From NCBI GenBank assembly GCA_963969495.1, contig OZ018319.1:206843733-206907732 (forward strand): a DNA stretch of 64,000 bases. Reading direction: 5' to 3'. Below, one piece after another: positions 35,521 to 47,686 of this stretch; the first letter of the stretch is position 1; every line of letters begins with the position of its first letter. Origin of the DNA: Ceratothoa steindachneri. Its lineage: Eukaryota; Arthropoda; Malacostraca; Isopoda; Cymothoidae. The position numbers were made by a program, and so were the translations under genes. Under the pieces are notes generated by a model. The model was not told the DNA's origin. It saw only the letters and a list, made by a program, of their open reading frames with translations, and searched no databases.

Positions 35521-36639
35521 TTCAATTACAGTCTGATAATTTTCTAAAATAGAAATATACTAATCTACCTCTTTTTGGACTTCTACAAATCTATTGATCC
35601 TGATAAATTTCCTTCATTGAATAAAAAAATGCTTTGAAATATGCTTGTGAATAATTGTTTTAATTTATAAATATTAGGGTATATTAAAAAAATGCAATAT
35701 CTTATAAGTAATACTATCTCAATTTTCCTAGTGGCAATCAATAAAAATGTTGCGTATTAATTGTTTTTAGACATTAATTATTGAGTGTATCCCACCATGT
35801 AATAAATTTAAGCAACATTTACAAAGATACAAGAATCAAATTTTATTTATCACCCGCCGATTTCTTTCATTAGTAATTTTCGCCCACGGCTCAAAAAAGT
35901 CTCCCGACCCATGTTATAGATAGACCCAAGCATATCTTGGAGACGCTTTGAAGTTTTTGTAGCTTTTGAAGTTCTTAGAAATCTGACTCTACATTGATAT
36001 TCTTAGTGTTTCCGAGTTCGTTGGTCAAAAGATCCGATTAATTTTGAGTCCATTCTGTTTTATCAAACAATCCTTTGGGCCTTGCTCAGATTTTACATCT
36101 GGTAGGGTGAAAAAACAGCGGGAGCTGTCATGAAGAAGAGATATATTACCACCATGAAACTCATTTCAGACATTTTCAAACACACTAACTACCAAACATC
36201 CAATCACGGCTTTCCTATTCAAAAGACGCGCGTGAAGAAAAAGTTGAATCGTAACTAGAACTCTTAATTTAGTTCTTGACCAAAAACTTTGTTATTCTCA
36301 ATATTGTATAACTAAATTTATTACTATCCTTTCCTTGCTTTTCTCCTCATTCTTTCTACGCTCAAGAAAAAGGTCTCCGTTGGATTACATGAACTTTTAT
36401 TAATGCAGACAACGGATTCAAACTTCTAGCCTCCATCAACAAGGCTTACATTCACGTAGCTCTCAAGTATTCTATATTTTAAAATCCAACTCATTTGGAT
36501 CATAAAACTACCAAACTTGTAACATTCTAGTCTTTGCATGCTTGAATGGTACTCGTCCGTTGCTCTTCTAGTTTATTCGTGGACATTTTGATACCTAGTG
36601 CCAAACTCGCAAGTACTTAGTTTTTTTGCTAGTGGTACC
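35521..36639. other. Non-coding stretch
   Basis: Nothing recognised beyond possible 3' remains of the hAT element. Confidence 0.4.
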
Positions 36640-36995
36640 ACCTGTAGTCTTTTTTTTCTATTTTTCCATTATAATCTTTTGCCCTGTAGTGGTTTTACTT
36701 GCACTCCTTGTAAACAAGACAATGTAGTCCTTGTATGTGTGATTTTTGTAGATATTTTCCATGTAGTACTTGTATTCAAGACCCATGGAGACATTGTGTA
36801 GTTCTTGCATTTATGGTTCTTGTAGATATTTCCATCTAGCCCTTGCCCTTTCGGTCCTTGTAGAAATGGTCCATATAGTCCTTGTAATTGCGATCCATAA
36901 AGACGTGTAGTCTTTGAAATTGCGGTCTTTGCAGACATTGTCTCTGTAGTCCTTGTAATTATTGTCAAATGGGACCTGTATCCATTTTCAGAAGG
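36640..36995. repeat. 39-bp degenerate tandem repeat
   Basis: Units of 38-40 bp carry the words TAGTCCTTGTAATT, GCGGTCTTTGCAGA and CATTGTCTC in order. They run from about 36640 to 36995 with many substitutions. A minus-strand frame (36669-37043) reads through the array because 39 is a multiple of three. Confidence 0.8.
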
Positions 36996-38859
36996 TTCCA
37001 AATTCTTCACCATTTTCTTGATTTCTTTTTTTGTCACTCCCATTTATTTTCCTTATTTGGCTGTGCTCCTCCGCACTTTTTCCACTGGGTTAATGTAACT
37101 CATTGGATTACACAAGTTTCCATTTCATTCTAATTATCCTCATCAACCTTGTCCTCTCAAAATAATTTCAATAGAATTTAGTATTCTGAATTCATTTTCT
37201 TAAATCACCCTCTCATAGTGAGGTCCACGGCAACTATCTGCGCTTAGTCGCCTTTTACGACACTGACCCTTCTTGGATCATATTATTATCATTATCATTA
37301 TCGTTTATTATCTTTATTTTGCTTTATTATTATTGTTGTTCTTAATACAATCACCACCAATCCCTTTCGTTTTGTAGGATCTTTGAACCAGATAATGAAA
37401 GTCACACGAAGATTACAACGACAATCGATGGCAAGCCAGGTGGCATCAGGTGTCAGTTAACTACCAGCCAGAAGGCATGGAACCCCTTGGTGACTCAACT
37501 AGCACCATTCCAGTGTGAGCTGGAATGGCGCTGTAACTAACAATCTGGAAGATCACCATTCAAGCCCCAAGGCCGACACAAAGATCTGTGGTTAAACATC
37601 TTATTTATATTAGCACTTCCTCCAACTTCACCAGTTTCTTTACAGATCTTACACACGTTCTTTAAGAGAGCCCTTTGTTGGTTTTCACTTTATTTTGTGA
37701 TCGAATTCACGCCTGCACACATACACTAAACGCTTATTCACTTAATTTCGAAACAGCTTTAAGCATCGATGTCAATAAATCTATCAGGATAGGACGGAAA
37801 AAAACCCTTTGCCTTGCACACCTCCCCACCCCCAGATAGTCTGCTCCCATACTGCTCTTTCACTTCAGCAAAGTCATCAGAGTTCATGAATAAAACTCAT
37901 TTTCAATTTATTTTCAAAGCAATTCACAAATAAGAACAGAAACGCATCAAAGTATTCCAATTAGAGCTAAATAAAGCGGGTTTTACATTATAAAACCGAT
38001 CCAGTCAATTCACATTGGTGAATTGGAGGGGGAACTCTTGGACAGTTGATAGAAATGGGAAAGTGAGGAGAGAGGGGAGGGGAAACTGGCAGGAAGGGAG
38101 GAAAATTGGTATTGGGTAAAAACACTACAAAGTATCCATGATATATAGGACTCGAAAGAACTTTAATAATTATTTGTGAGCATTTGATTGCATAGATAAA
38201 ATTCATATATCATTTCATTAGAAAACAGGTTTAATATGGATATTAGGGTGTTCCAGGCTTGTATCTGTAATACATAAAATTAATGATATCAAGTCCAGCA
38301 CATGAAGCTCTGGTTCCTTGTCAATTGAAAGTGATTGCACCAAATTTTGATAAAAGTTGGGAAAAGTTTAATGGTCGCACAAATAAGAACGTTTTGATAG
38401 GTCCTCTTAGACTTGACCCGAATTTCCATCAATATATCAACAATTACATCACAAGACAATGAATTTGTATCAATAATGTAACCGATAGATGGGCTTCTGA
38501 TTTCTCGTGGAAAACAACTAACTTCTTCTATTCTTCCTACTCTAACACCTTCCTGTTGAATTCCACCTTCGTTTTTTCGGGACAGCTTTCGTGTGGAGCC
38601 GGGTAAGCTTCAATAGGAACTGGGTTTGCCGTTCGTCCTGCGTCTGGTTGCCGAAGAAGCGTTAAGTGCGGGTTATTCCTCGTTCTGCGAGGTTGTTCAT
38701 GACCTTCAGGACACCAGCTCGCTTCTTCGCTCACTTGAAACACGAATCCGTGTTTTAAGTTTTAGGACTCACCTCAAGGAAGGTCGGTTGCTGGCCTCCT
38801 GAGACTTTTGAAGAGTTGTATCGACCACACTAAGCATAAAGTAGAAATCAGCCTGTTAA
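36996..38859. other. Non-coding stretch with small hairpin
   Basis: A (ATT)n/(ATC)n-rich patch lies at 37275-37345 next to GTCGCCTTTTACGACA (37247-37262). The hairpin at 37501-37532 is listed separately. No gene recognised. Confidence 0.4.
37501..37532. other. Hairpin with 13-bp stem
   Basis: AGCACCATTCCAG, loop TGTGAG, CTGGAATGGCGCT: twelve of thirteen pairs match (A-C at the fourth). It lies in a GC-richer patch (37410-37580). Confidence 0.8.
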
Positions 38860-40870
38860 GATTGAATGGTGCCTTTGACTCGGGGCACCAAGGATTCTAA
38901 ATCGTCGAAGGACACTTCATCCCATCTACCATCTCCACATTCTGCTCCGGGCTGATGCAGGCATCGAAGATGCCCAATCCGATTAGGTCCTCGGAAAGGT
39001 ACCAGAAATGTCGCCGCATTACGTTCCGCGACCAACGCAACCCCATCGTCGCAGATCTTCTTCACGTTAGTGATGAATTCCAGGTCGTTCTTGGCTGCGT
39101 AGGACGAAATCATTGCCTCATTCTAGAATTTCGCGTAGACCATGGTCACAAAGAACACAACTCAACGGATCCACACCAACTCCCGCCTGCTTCTCTCCAT
39201 CTGGTCATGAAAGAGCATGATCTTTACAGCGTAAATGGCCTTGGCTATCCATCTGGCCATGTAGTAAGCACTAGAAGCACTGAAAGATGTAGGGGCTCCT
39301 CCTACGAGGTGGGCCACGCTGTAGTCTTCGCGTGGATTATTCCCACAGTTAAGCAGACGTTTCAAGTGACCGACCATCTCAAGGCGGTGAGTTTGTTCAT
39401 CAGATTACGAAGAAACGGGGGCTGTGGTCGGCTCTGGTCAACAAAAGGCTAACGATTTAAGAGCCTCTTGAAAAGGGAGATCTCAATTCCAGATGATGGA
39501 CACAGGCAAGTCTCGATGACATCCTTCAGAACAACTTCCAGGATGTGGTGGTGGCATGCCAACCACGCTAGGGGCTTCTCTAGTGCACGTTCAATTCTGA
39601 TACACGGTCCTGGATCCATCCCTGTGTTGGCCGCTGTCCTGTTGAATGCCATTTAAATGAAGTGGCCCCCAAGCTGCTTTCCCGCACCAGTTTCAAGATG
39701 GTTTCCGCAACAGTTTGTCTTGTCCCGTTTCCAGATGCAGGAACACCCAGAAGTTCCTCTGTATCTTCCCCGGACACCAAGATGGCCACTTTCTGCTTCA
39801 ATGAGCTTCCATTCGCTAGACTGGGTAACAACTTGCCGTCCCAATGCATGACCAAAGGGACTTTAGGCTTGAACGAGAGAGACATGACAATCTCTTCGCT
39901 GTTCTTGACTCTGGCCTGGTGGATCGACGAACGGGACAGAGTGATATGTTTGATGTCTTGGCTTAGGCCCTTTGCAGCAGCGGGATAGGAGGATGTAGCG
40001 GCAAAGATGGACAGATTGTCACACTCTCAAGCAAGGATCAGCTTCTTGGTGAGCTTGTTGTCCCGAGGAGATTGACGGCGTGAAGAAACTGGTTTTGTAG
40101 CTTTGAATTCAGCATGGGTGTCTTTGTTGGGCGATGATGATGAAGTAGAAGACTCCCAAGCCAAGTCACGATCAAACGTGGATGCTGAAACAGCTGCGTC
40201 CTTCTCCTTTATCTCCTCCAGCCCTTGTCTCTTAAGTCACTTCTCCCCAGTCGCTTGCTTCAGCTTCTCGTCCACGCCATACATCGATCAGCTCTGCTGG
40301 TCCTCCTTCTGAGCCTCCAAGACCGCCTTGTCTTCCTCGGGGATTTTCGCTTTCATTGCACTGGAATACGCGATGTCGAACATGTCTTTGAGGCTGTCTT
40401 TGATGATACATTTCTTCATTTCTTCCGTCTCTGTCTTCCGTGACTTTGATTTCAACAAGGCGCCGTACTCCTCGTACATTTTCAGAATCTTCTTCACCCA
40501 CGGCACATTTGACTTCGGTATGTTCGCAAGAGGCCACACTTCCAAAACCTTATCAGCGGTAGAAGCTGCTGCAGCCAGAAGAACCTCTTTCTAGATCTTA
40601 GAGTGGAAAACAAACACCTGGAGAACCTCGTCTCTAGATGGAAGACGATTCCTCTGGAATAACGATGTTGGGGACTTCTCCAGTAGCCATACAATGTCCT
40701 TAGATCGTGTTTTAAACGCAATCTGGTTAGACCTGCAAACAAAAGAGGCCCAAAGAGTTTTGTGATAGTTTGGGTAACATTTTTGAAGTAACCTAAGCAC
40801 CCTTGCACAATTTCACTCTTTGATGCTGAGCAGAAAACTGAACTAAGTGCACTAACAGTAAATGACAAGA
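38860..40870 (-). pseudogene. Decayed multi-copy invertebrate repeat protein (HWDGK / ARWIAKAIY family)
   Basis: The N-terminal part (40545-40288) reads KSNVPWVKKILKMYEEY and DMFDIAYSSAM. The middle (39885-39600) reads VPLVMHWDGKLLPSLANGSS and VSGEDTEELLGVPASGNGT. Further on (39377-39162) is NPREDYSVAHLVGG, AYYMARWIAKAIYAVKI, then AAKNDLEFITN (39080) and, in another frame, HFWYLSEDLIGLGIFDACIS (about 39010-38950). I remember this order from hypothetical proteins found in many copies in arthropod genomes, which suggests a DNA transposon protein, but I cannot name the superfamily. Several stops and frameshifts occur. The local GC content is higher than in the flanks. Confidence 0.65.
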
Positions 40871-41929
40871 GAGGAAACTGAAAATTTTCCTGTTTGAATT
40901 TGTAACGAAAGAAATTAAGGGCACAATGTACTGGAGTGTATCCAATTCACTTCGGTTTCTTGGGACACCCTAATGAAAGTTTATTTACACTTAACTTGAA
41001 TAATCAAAACAAGCGAGATAAAGCATTAGCAGGATTTTAAGAGTTGATTGGATCGGATGTTATTCGTGGTCATATGTAGCAGGCTAACAATATCACAGAA
41101 AAGTGTAGGCACAATGATGGTCATTTGAATGATACAAGGTTTAGGAAGAAACAAGTTATATGAAACTAAAATTTTCCCACTTTTAGAAATATGCATTATT
41201 GTATACAAAGTCTTCCACAGACCAAATTGAATGCTGTAAATATGTAATGAATAAAAAAAAATGCAGTGAGAAATGAATGCAGAGAAAATGATGACGACAA
41301 ACGGTACGTAGGTTAGGCATTATTCTCAGCCTAATCTAAGTCTAGCATGATATACGTGAGCCGAATTTGCATTGCCCGAAATACCACATAGCCTACGCAT
41401 AGCGTTCAATAAATTAATTAAATTTCTGTAGACTTATATAACACATACCATTACGTATAACGTTAAAAAAGTAACAGAATTTCCATTTTTATGAGACTTT
41501 ATAAAGGGAAAAATATATGCATTTATATATGGGAAAAAACTTTGTATAGAATACGCGTACATATATATTTACTGTCAAATTGAATATTTAAAATTACTGT
41601 TCTTCGGAATGGATCCAATATTTAATAAACACCGTATGTAAAGACACCTTAATCTACGATGGAAAGATATGCGTTAATTTGAAGGTATTTTTTTTACTTC
41701 AGGTCTCAAAAATTATGTTATGCTTCGTCATAATATGATTTTTACAAAATATTTCTACCAAATACTTTTTGTGGGAGGAAAGATTTGCATTGTGCCTTAG
41801 ACTTTTTATTAATTTCGACCTAAATTTTGGATCTAAGACTAAACGTGAAACTCCGTAAAGATGACAAAAGCTTCAATAATGATTTCCCTATCCACTACCA
41901 GGATATAAGCCCGACATAGGTTAACTCTG

Positions 41930-41931
<2 letters not shown>
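40871..41931. other. Non-coding stretch
   Basis: AT-rich; nothing recognised. Confidence 0.4.
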
Positions 41932-42007
<76 letters not shown>

Positions 42008-42016
42008 TATATATAT
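41932..42016. repeat. (TA)n microsatellite
   Basis: TA run of about 70 bp continuing as an interrupted AT run. Confidence 0.97.
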
Positions 42017-42587
<571 letters not shown>

Positions 42588-42815
42588 GATTTCCCCAAAA
42601 AGGGGTTTTTCGGGGGTTGTCCTTAACGAGGGGGAAGGACTGTCTTCGAGGAGTGGGGGCAAAGTTGGGCTTGGAAGTACGAGCGATCCTTGTGACAGGA
42701 TATCGGAGATGTTCTAGATGAACAATGAAGGTTATTGTTGTAACCAAGCGTTCTCTTGAAGAACGTTAAAAAAGAGGGGGAATTAAATTATCCTGACGTG
42801 ATATCTAGGGAACGA

Positions 42816-42967
42816 GAACCGTTTCTTGACAAACCAGCTTGAAGAACAATGGCTGTTCTAATGTTGTTCTCTTTCTGAACAACAGGGGGGGGTGAACCGT
42901 TACTTGTCGAACGGGCTCAAAGAACAATGGCTGTTCCAACGTTGTTCTCTTTTTGAACAACAGGGAG
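42816..42967. repeat. 78-bp tandem duplication with internal hairpins
   Basis: Copies start GAACCGTT at 42816 and 42894. Each contains GAACAATGGCTGTTC (small palindrome) and then GTTGTTCTCTTT-TGAACAAC (7-bp perfect stem). The minus strand reads open across both copies (42805-43125) with the repeated motif KRTTLEQPLFF, but no family is recognised. Confidence 0.85.
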
Positions 42968-43399
42968 GCCTTGTTGACTTGGCGTCTCGAAGGGGACGAA
43001 CCTTGGCACTCAAGGGATATTGTCCTCTTCTGGACAATAAGGGGTTTCTCGGTGAGAGTTCCTAGGTGCACAAGGGAGACTGGATCGGCTTGATGCCTCG
43101 CGAAGATAATCTGGATCTGCTTCAAATGTGAAATGCTATGGTATAAATAGCCGGAGCCAGTTCCTTGCCGTAGGGGACAATGGGGTGGGGGACCTTGTTG
43201 GAATGTCCCGGTGGCGTCTGGAAAAATATCTTATCTGCCCATAAGCCTAATTCAATCTGGCGAGATCGACGCATGGAGGCAAACGGGGGAGTGAACCTCC
43301 TTGATTAAACATTGACTATGATGGGCGATAACGCGCTTTCTACTTCCTCTCGCAGGATACACGTGGGGAAAAATGTGTTTCAACATGTGATAGAGGCTG
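42968..43399. other. GC-richer non-coding stretch before Penelope fragment
   Basis: It may be the 5' part of the adjoining Penelope-like fragment. No domain readable. Confidence 0.3.
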
Positions 43400-43677
43400 A
43401 AGCAATGCGGCCTCAGACCGTTCTATCACATATATATATTTATAATATTAACTGCCCTTTACTTTACATAGGCGAAACAGGAAGAAACCTGGATAAGAGA
43501 ATGTACGAACACAGAGGAGACATTAGACGAGGAAATAGAGCCTCTAGTCTTTGCACACACAGTAACAACTTTAATCACTCGATAGACTTCCCACAGGCCA
43601 AACTAATCTACCCCTGTAAGGATTTCGGCAAAAGAAAGGTCATTGAATCCACCCTTATAGATGAAATCCCCAATTAA
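43400..43677 (+). pseudogene. Penelope-like GIY-YIG endonuclease fragment
   Basis: The frame opening at 43312 becomes recognisable near 43420 with SHIYIYNINCPLLYIGETGR (43423-43482), then DKRMYEHRGDIRRGN and KVIESTLIDEIPN, ending at TAA 43675. LYIGETGR is the second half of the GIY-YIG signature. The C-terminal endonuclease of Penelope-like elements nicks target DNA. The RT is missing, so this is a 5'-truncated copy. Confidence 0.8.
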
Positions 43678-43827
43678 CCTTTCGCATGGGTAATCTAAAT
43701 GCAGCCCGTACGTCAAAGATTAAATCTTAAAATTTATCCTTACTGAACCTAAATTCTGCCCCCCCCCTCCTGATTAGGAACTCCAATTGGATCTCTGTAA
43801 ACTATATATATATTGTACGCTTGGTGT

Positions 43828-43830
<3 letters not shown>

Positions 43831-43881
<51 letters not shown>
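43831..43881. repeat. (TA)n microsatellite
   Basis: Pure TA run about 150 bp after the Penelope fragment. Confidence 0.97.
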
Positions 43882-43885
<4 letters not shown>

Positions 43886-43964
43886 GTATTATTAGAATGG
43901 AATTTTCTAATATTATTTTTTTTTTATAAAGTGGTCAAGTAAACTGTTATGAATTTCCAGTGCA

Positions 43965-44150
43965 TTCTTTACCCCCTCCTTATCCCTCTCCCTCTACCCC
44001 ACCCTACTCCCTCCACCATCAGTCTATCCCTTCACCTCTCCTTCTCCCCTTATCTATCCATCTTCTCTCTATATCTTTCTCTCCAACTCTCTCTCTCCTC
44101 TCCCCCCTATATCTCCCTCTTTCTCCCTCTCTCCTCCACTCTCCCGAGGA
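43965..44150. repeat. Polypyrimidine tract 5' of LINE
   Basis: Almost purely C and T, with CTCCCTCT-like words, ending where the LINE ORF1 similarity begins. Confidence 0.9.
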
Positions 44151-44159
44151 GAGGTCCAA

Positions 44160-44488
44160 CACGGACCGCTCACTCGATGAATGTGTCTCTAAACCGGCGC
44201 CTGGCAGATTTGTGTACGGCAGAGGGGGTCTTTTTTGTGGACCCGTACCGCACCTTTTATGGTAGAAATGATCTCTACCAAAGGGATGGGGTACATCTTT
44301 CCTTTAAAGGAAAGGCCTTTCTGTCGAACATGATCCAGAATGTCGCAGAGAGGACCGAAAGGAGTATCCGGCCCAGAGTGAGGGCGGACGTACGCCAGTA
44401 TGCCCGTGTCACTCCAGGAACGACCTTCTCAGAGGTCGCAAAAAGGGGTGCCTCGCCAACAAAGAAGCCGGGAAACGGAAGAGCATAG
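44160..44488 (+). pseudogene. LINE ORF1 C-terminal part, SGNH esterase-like
   Basis: From about 44175 the frame reads NVSLNRRLADLC, EGVFFVDPYRTFYGRNDLY and DGVHLSFKGKAFLSN (about 44285-44330), ending at TAG 44486. The D-G-x-H-L block matches the last catalytic block (Asp and His) of SGNH hydrolases found in CR1-type ORF1 proteins. The N-terminal half, including the nucleophile block, is absent because the copy is 5' truncated. The apparent upstream reading frame is only the polypyrimidine tract. Confidence 0.7.
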
Positions 44489-44496
44489 GGAGTCCT

Positions 44497-47264
44497 ACAG
44501 TCGGGGACTCCCTGAAAGTTCTTCTGTTCAATGCGAGGTCAATCAGGAACAAGTTTCCTGAGCTCCGTGGCCTCGTAGCGACGGAAGAACCCGAAATGGT
44601 AGCCATAACAGAATCGTGGATAAAAACGTCAAACCGAGACTTTGAAGCGAATTCACGGTTCCTGGCTACCAACTCTTCCACAAAGATAGGCCAGACAGAG
44701 AGGGTGGCGGTGTAATGTTGTATGTCAAGGATACAATCAAATCTACGAACTCCAACATTATATCCGATCACGAGCTCCTAGGCGTTGACCTAGAGATAGG
44801 TCCTGTCAGATACAGGACCCTGGTGCTTTACAGACCCCCTTCCCAACCCGTTGAGAAGGACAGGGAACTGTACCAGCTGCTGGGTGAGCTTGTTCAAGGC
44901 AGAGTGTGCATCGTTATGGGCGACTTCAACAGACAAGTTGACTGGGAAACCAGAGCAGCCTGTGGCGATAGCGCGCTACTCCTGGAGTTCGCCAACAACG
45001 AGTTCCTCACTCAATGGGTCAGAGAACCGACGAGAGGAGACAATATCCTCGACTTGGTCTTCACCTCTGAGGATGATATCGTTGAGGATGTCTCTGTAGG
45101 CGAAGAGCTCGGTGGCAGTGATCACCAGCTAGTTAGATTTAGCGTCAAGATCCCGAAGGTAAGGTCTGTTGCCAGTCAATCAAGGAAACTTGACTTGAGA
45201 AGAGCAGACTTTGCACGCCTTCGTGCTGGGCTGACTGATGTAAGGCTAGCGGTATGCGAAGAGGTTGAGGATTCGTGGAACAATTTCAAAAAATAAATTC
45301 ATTTGTCTTCAATCAAGTTGCATCCCTCTAAAATGCCTCCGTCGGTCTTCTGTTCAACCAAAGTGGTTTAATCGAGAAATCGGCCAACTGCTTAGGGAGA
45401 AGAGAAATGCGTACCGGCGATCGAAGATCTCGGGTGCCTTTGACGAGTACCGGAGGCTAGCCAGGAGAGTGAAGTCCAGCATAAGGGCGTCTAAGCGTAC
45501 TGAGGAACTCCGAGTGGCGAGACTCTGCAAGGAGAATCCCAAGGAGTTCTTCGGCTATGTAAATAGCCGTAAACCAATCCATCGTAGGATTGGGCCCCTA
45601 GTGGACGAGGAGGGTGCATTAACTCAGTCAGATGCAGAAAATGCTAACCTTCTCAATGACTACTTCTCCTCAGTGTTTACTAAAGAGTGTGGTCCCATCC
45701 CCCAGCCCACGGATTCCTACTCGGGGGAAAAGCTGGAGGCAATGGACTTCACCGAAGGAGAAATAAAGAAAAAGATCGCTGACCTAAAGACGAATAAGTC
45801 CCCTGGACCGGACGGGTTTCTACCCAAGGTATTGAAGGAAGTGTGCGATGAAGTATCACGACATCTGTGCGCTATCTTTAACATGTCAATCCGGACCGGA
45901 TGCGTTCCTAGAGACTGGCGTGAGGCGGAGGTGACTCCGATCTTCAAGAAAGGATCCTCCAGCCATCCGTCAAACTACCGACCTATCAGTCTGACTTCGA
46001 TAGTCGGTAAACTCATGGAAAGCATGATGGTGGAGAAAATAACGTCGTATTTAGAGTCAAACCTGCTACTGAGGAGTTCCCAGCACGGCTTCCGAATGCA
46101 ACGGTCATGCCTGACGAACCTTGTGGAATTCTTCCACTTCGTGTTCAGTGAGCACGATCGGGACAAGGCGGTGGATGTGGTTTACTTAGACTTTCAGAAA
46201 GCCTTTGATAAGGTACCACACCGCTGCCTTCTCCGGAAAGTGCGAGCGCTGGGCATAGACGGAAAAGTAGCCGGCTGGATCGAGAACTGGCTAAGTGGCA
46301 GACGGCAACGGGTGGTGGTGAATGGACAGGCTTCTGAGTGGGTGCCCGTTACTAGCGGAGTGCCTCAAGGTTCTGTCCTGGGACCACTACTATTCATCAT
46401 CTACGTCAACGACATGGACGGTGACATGGTTGCCAAGATTTCCAAATTTGCCGACGATACCAAGCTTGGTATGAACGTTGCAAAGGATGGAAATACTGCC
46501 CGCCTGCAGGAAGACCTTGGGAAGATTGGGGAGTGGTCGGACACGTGGCAAATGCCGTTCAACGTGAACAAGTGCAAAGTAATGCATATCGGCCACAGAA
46601 ATCCCCAATCTCATTATATCCCTAAGGGCACTGCTCTCGAATCGAGTGACACTGAGAAGGACTTGGGTGTTACTGTCACTAGCGACCTCAAGTTCTCGAA
46701 ACAGTGCATTGAGGCAGAGAAGAAAGCCCAAAGGATGTTAGGCTACATAAAGCGCCAGTTTGGATACCGTAACAGGGAGATAGTACTTTGTCTGTACAAC
46801 TCCCTAGTTCGGCCGCACCTGGAGTATGCCGTACAATTTTGGAGTCCTTCGTTTCGAAAGGACATCGCAAGGTTGGAACGCGTACAAGCCAGGGCAACCA
46901 AACTGATTCCCTCTATCCGACATAAAAGTTATGAGGATAGACTAAGGGAATTAGATCTGTTCTCGTTGGAAACCCGTAGACTGCGTGGTCAGCTCATCGA
47001 AGTTTTCAAAATACTTCGAGGGTTCGACAATGTTGACTACCGGGATATTTTCACACTGAGTGAGAACAGAACGCGCAATCACGGCTTCAAACTTGAACTG
47101 AAGCGTTACAACCGCAATCTGTGTGGAAAATTTTCACCTACAGTATCTGCGGTAAGTGGAACGCACTTCCAGTGGAAGTTGTCAACAGTGAATCTGTTGA
47201 CCAGTTCAAGTCAAGACTAGACAAAGTCTTGAAAAGTGGCCGTTTAGGGACGCAAAACAATTGA
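44497..47264 (+). pseudogene. LINE ORF2: AP endonuclease and reverse transcriptase (three frameshifts)
   Basis: The AP endonuclease begins with VLLFNARSIRNKF (44517-44555) and AITESWIK, then changes frame near 44655. It continues with GGGVMLYVKD, VMGDFNRQVDW (44917-44949), ILDLVFTSEDD and GGSDHQLVRF (catalytic SDH, about 45110-45140). Another frame change falls at an A-run near 45290. The RT follows: PKWFNREIGQLLREKRNAY, LKTNKSPGPDGF, NYRPISLTSIVGKLMES (45976-46026), VVYLDFQKAFDKV, GVPQGSVLGPLLF and the catalytic FADDTK (46447-46464). A last shift near 47130 precedes the C-terminal WNALPVEVV and stop TGA 47262. ORF2 is otherwise open, so the copy is young. Confidence 0.9.
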
Positions 47265-47370
47265 GCAGCCATGTGCCCGCTTGATTGCTAGTCCCAAGGT
47301 ACCCTCTTTGAATGGATCGTAAGGTCTCCTAGGGTACCTTCTTTCCTTGTAACTCCTTGTAACTCATACC
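47265..47370 (+). other. LINE 3' UTR and terminal repeat
   Basis: Contains GGTACCCTCTTTGAATGG and GGGTACCTTCTTTCC, then CCTTGTAACT twice at about 47345-47366, taken as the 3' end. Confidence 0.5.
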
Positions 47371-47600
47371 CCCCTCTCCCCACCCACACCTTCATTTCAA
47401 CTCTTCTCTTACCCCATTCTCCTTTTCATCCCTTTGCCCTATTTGTACCTATATCTACCTCTCCCTTTCTATCTCTCTCCCCATATCTCCCTCTTTCCCC
47501 TTTCTCCATCCCTTACAAAAGGATATCTAAAATAAGAGAAAAAATCTCTCCCCCCGTCTCTTCCTCTCTCTCTCCTCCTTACCTCCTTAAAAAAGGATAT
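47371..47600. repeat. Polypyrimidine tract 3' of LINE
   Basis: C/T-rich like the 5' flank, sharing ATATCTCCCTCTTTC with it, with two AAAAGGATATC(T/C)AAA words at 47517 and 47592. Confidence 0.85.
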
Positions 47601-47686
47601 CCAAATCAAGAGAAAAGAAAAAGAAACCCGTTCTTAAATATAGATTTATAGAATAGAAGAAGAAGAAGATAGAAGAATAGATATAA

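Larger units (their letters stand above)
44150..47370 (+). mobile_element. CR1-like non-LTR retrotransposon, 5' truncated
   Basis: Holds the end of ORF1 (esterase-like), a nearly complete ORF2 (endonuclease and RT) and a short 3' UTR ending in a duplicated CCTTGTAACT. Terminal short direct repeats in place of poly-A are typical of CR1-like LINEs. The element is flanked on both sides by polypyrimidine tracts; no clean target duplication was found. Confidence 0.8.

Noticed and set aside
38955..40594. Several plus-strand open frames of 60-165 codons
   Set aside because: They are antisense shadows of the decayed minus-strand repeat protein.
43949..44170. Apparent N-terminus of a 179-codon protein rich in Leu, Ser and Pro
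   Set aside because: It is the translated polypyrimidine tract; LINE ORF1 similarity starts only near 44175.
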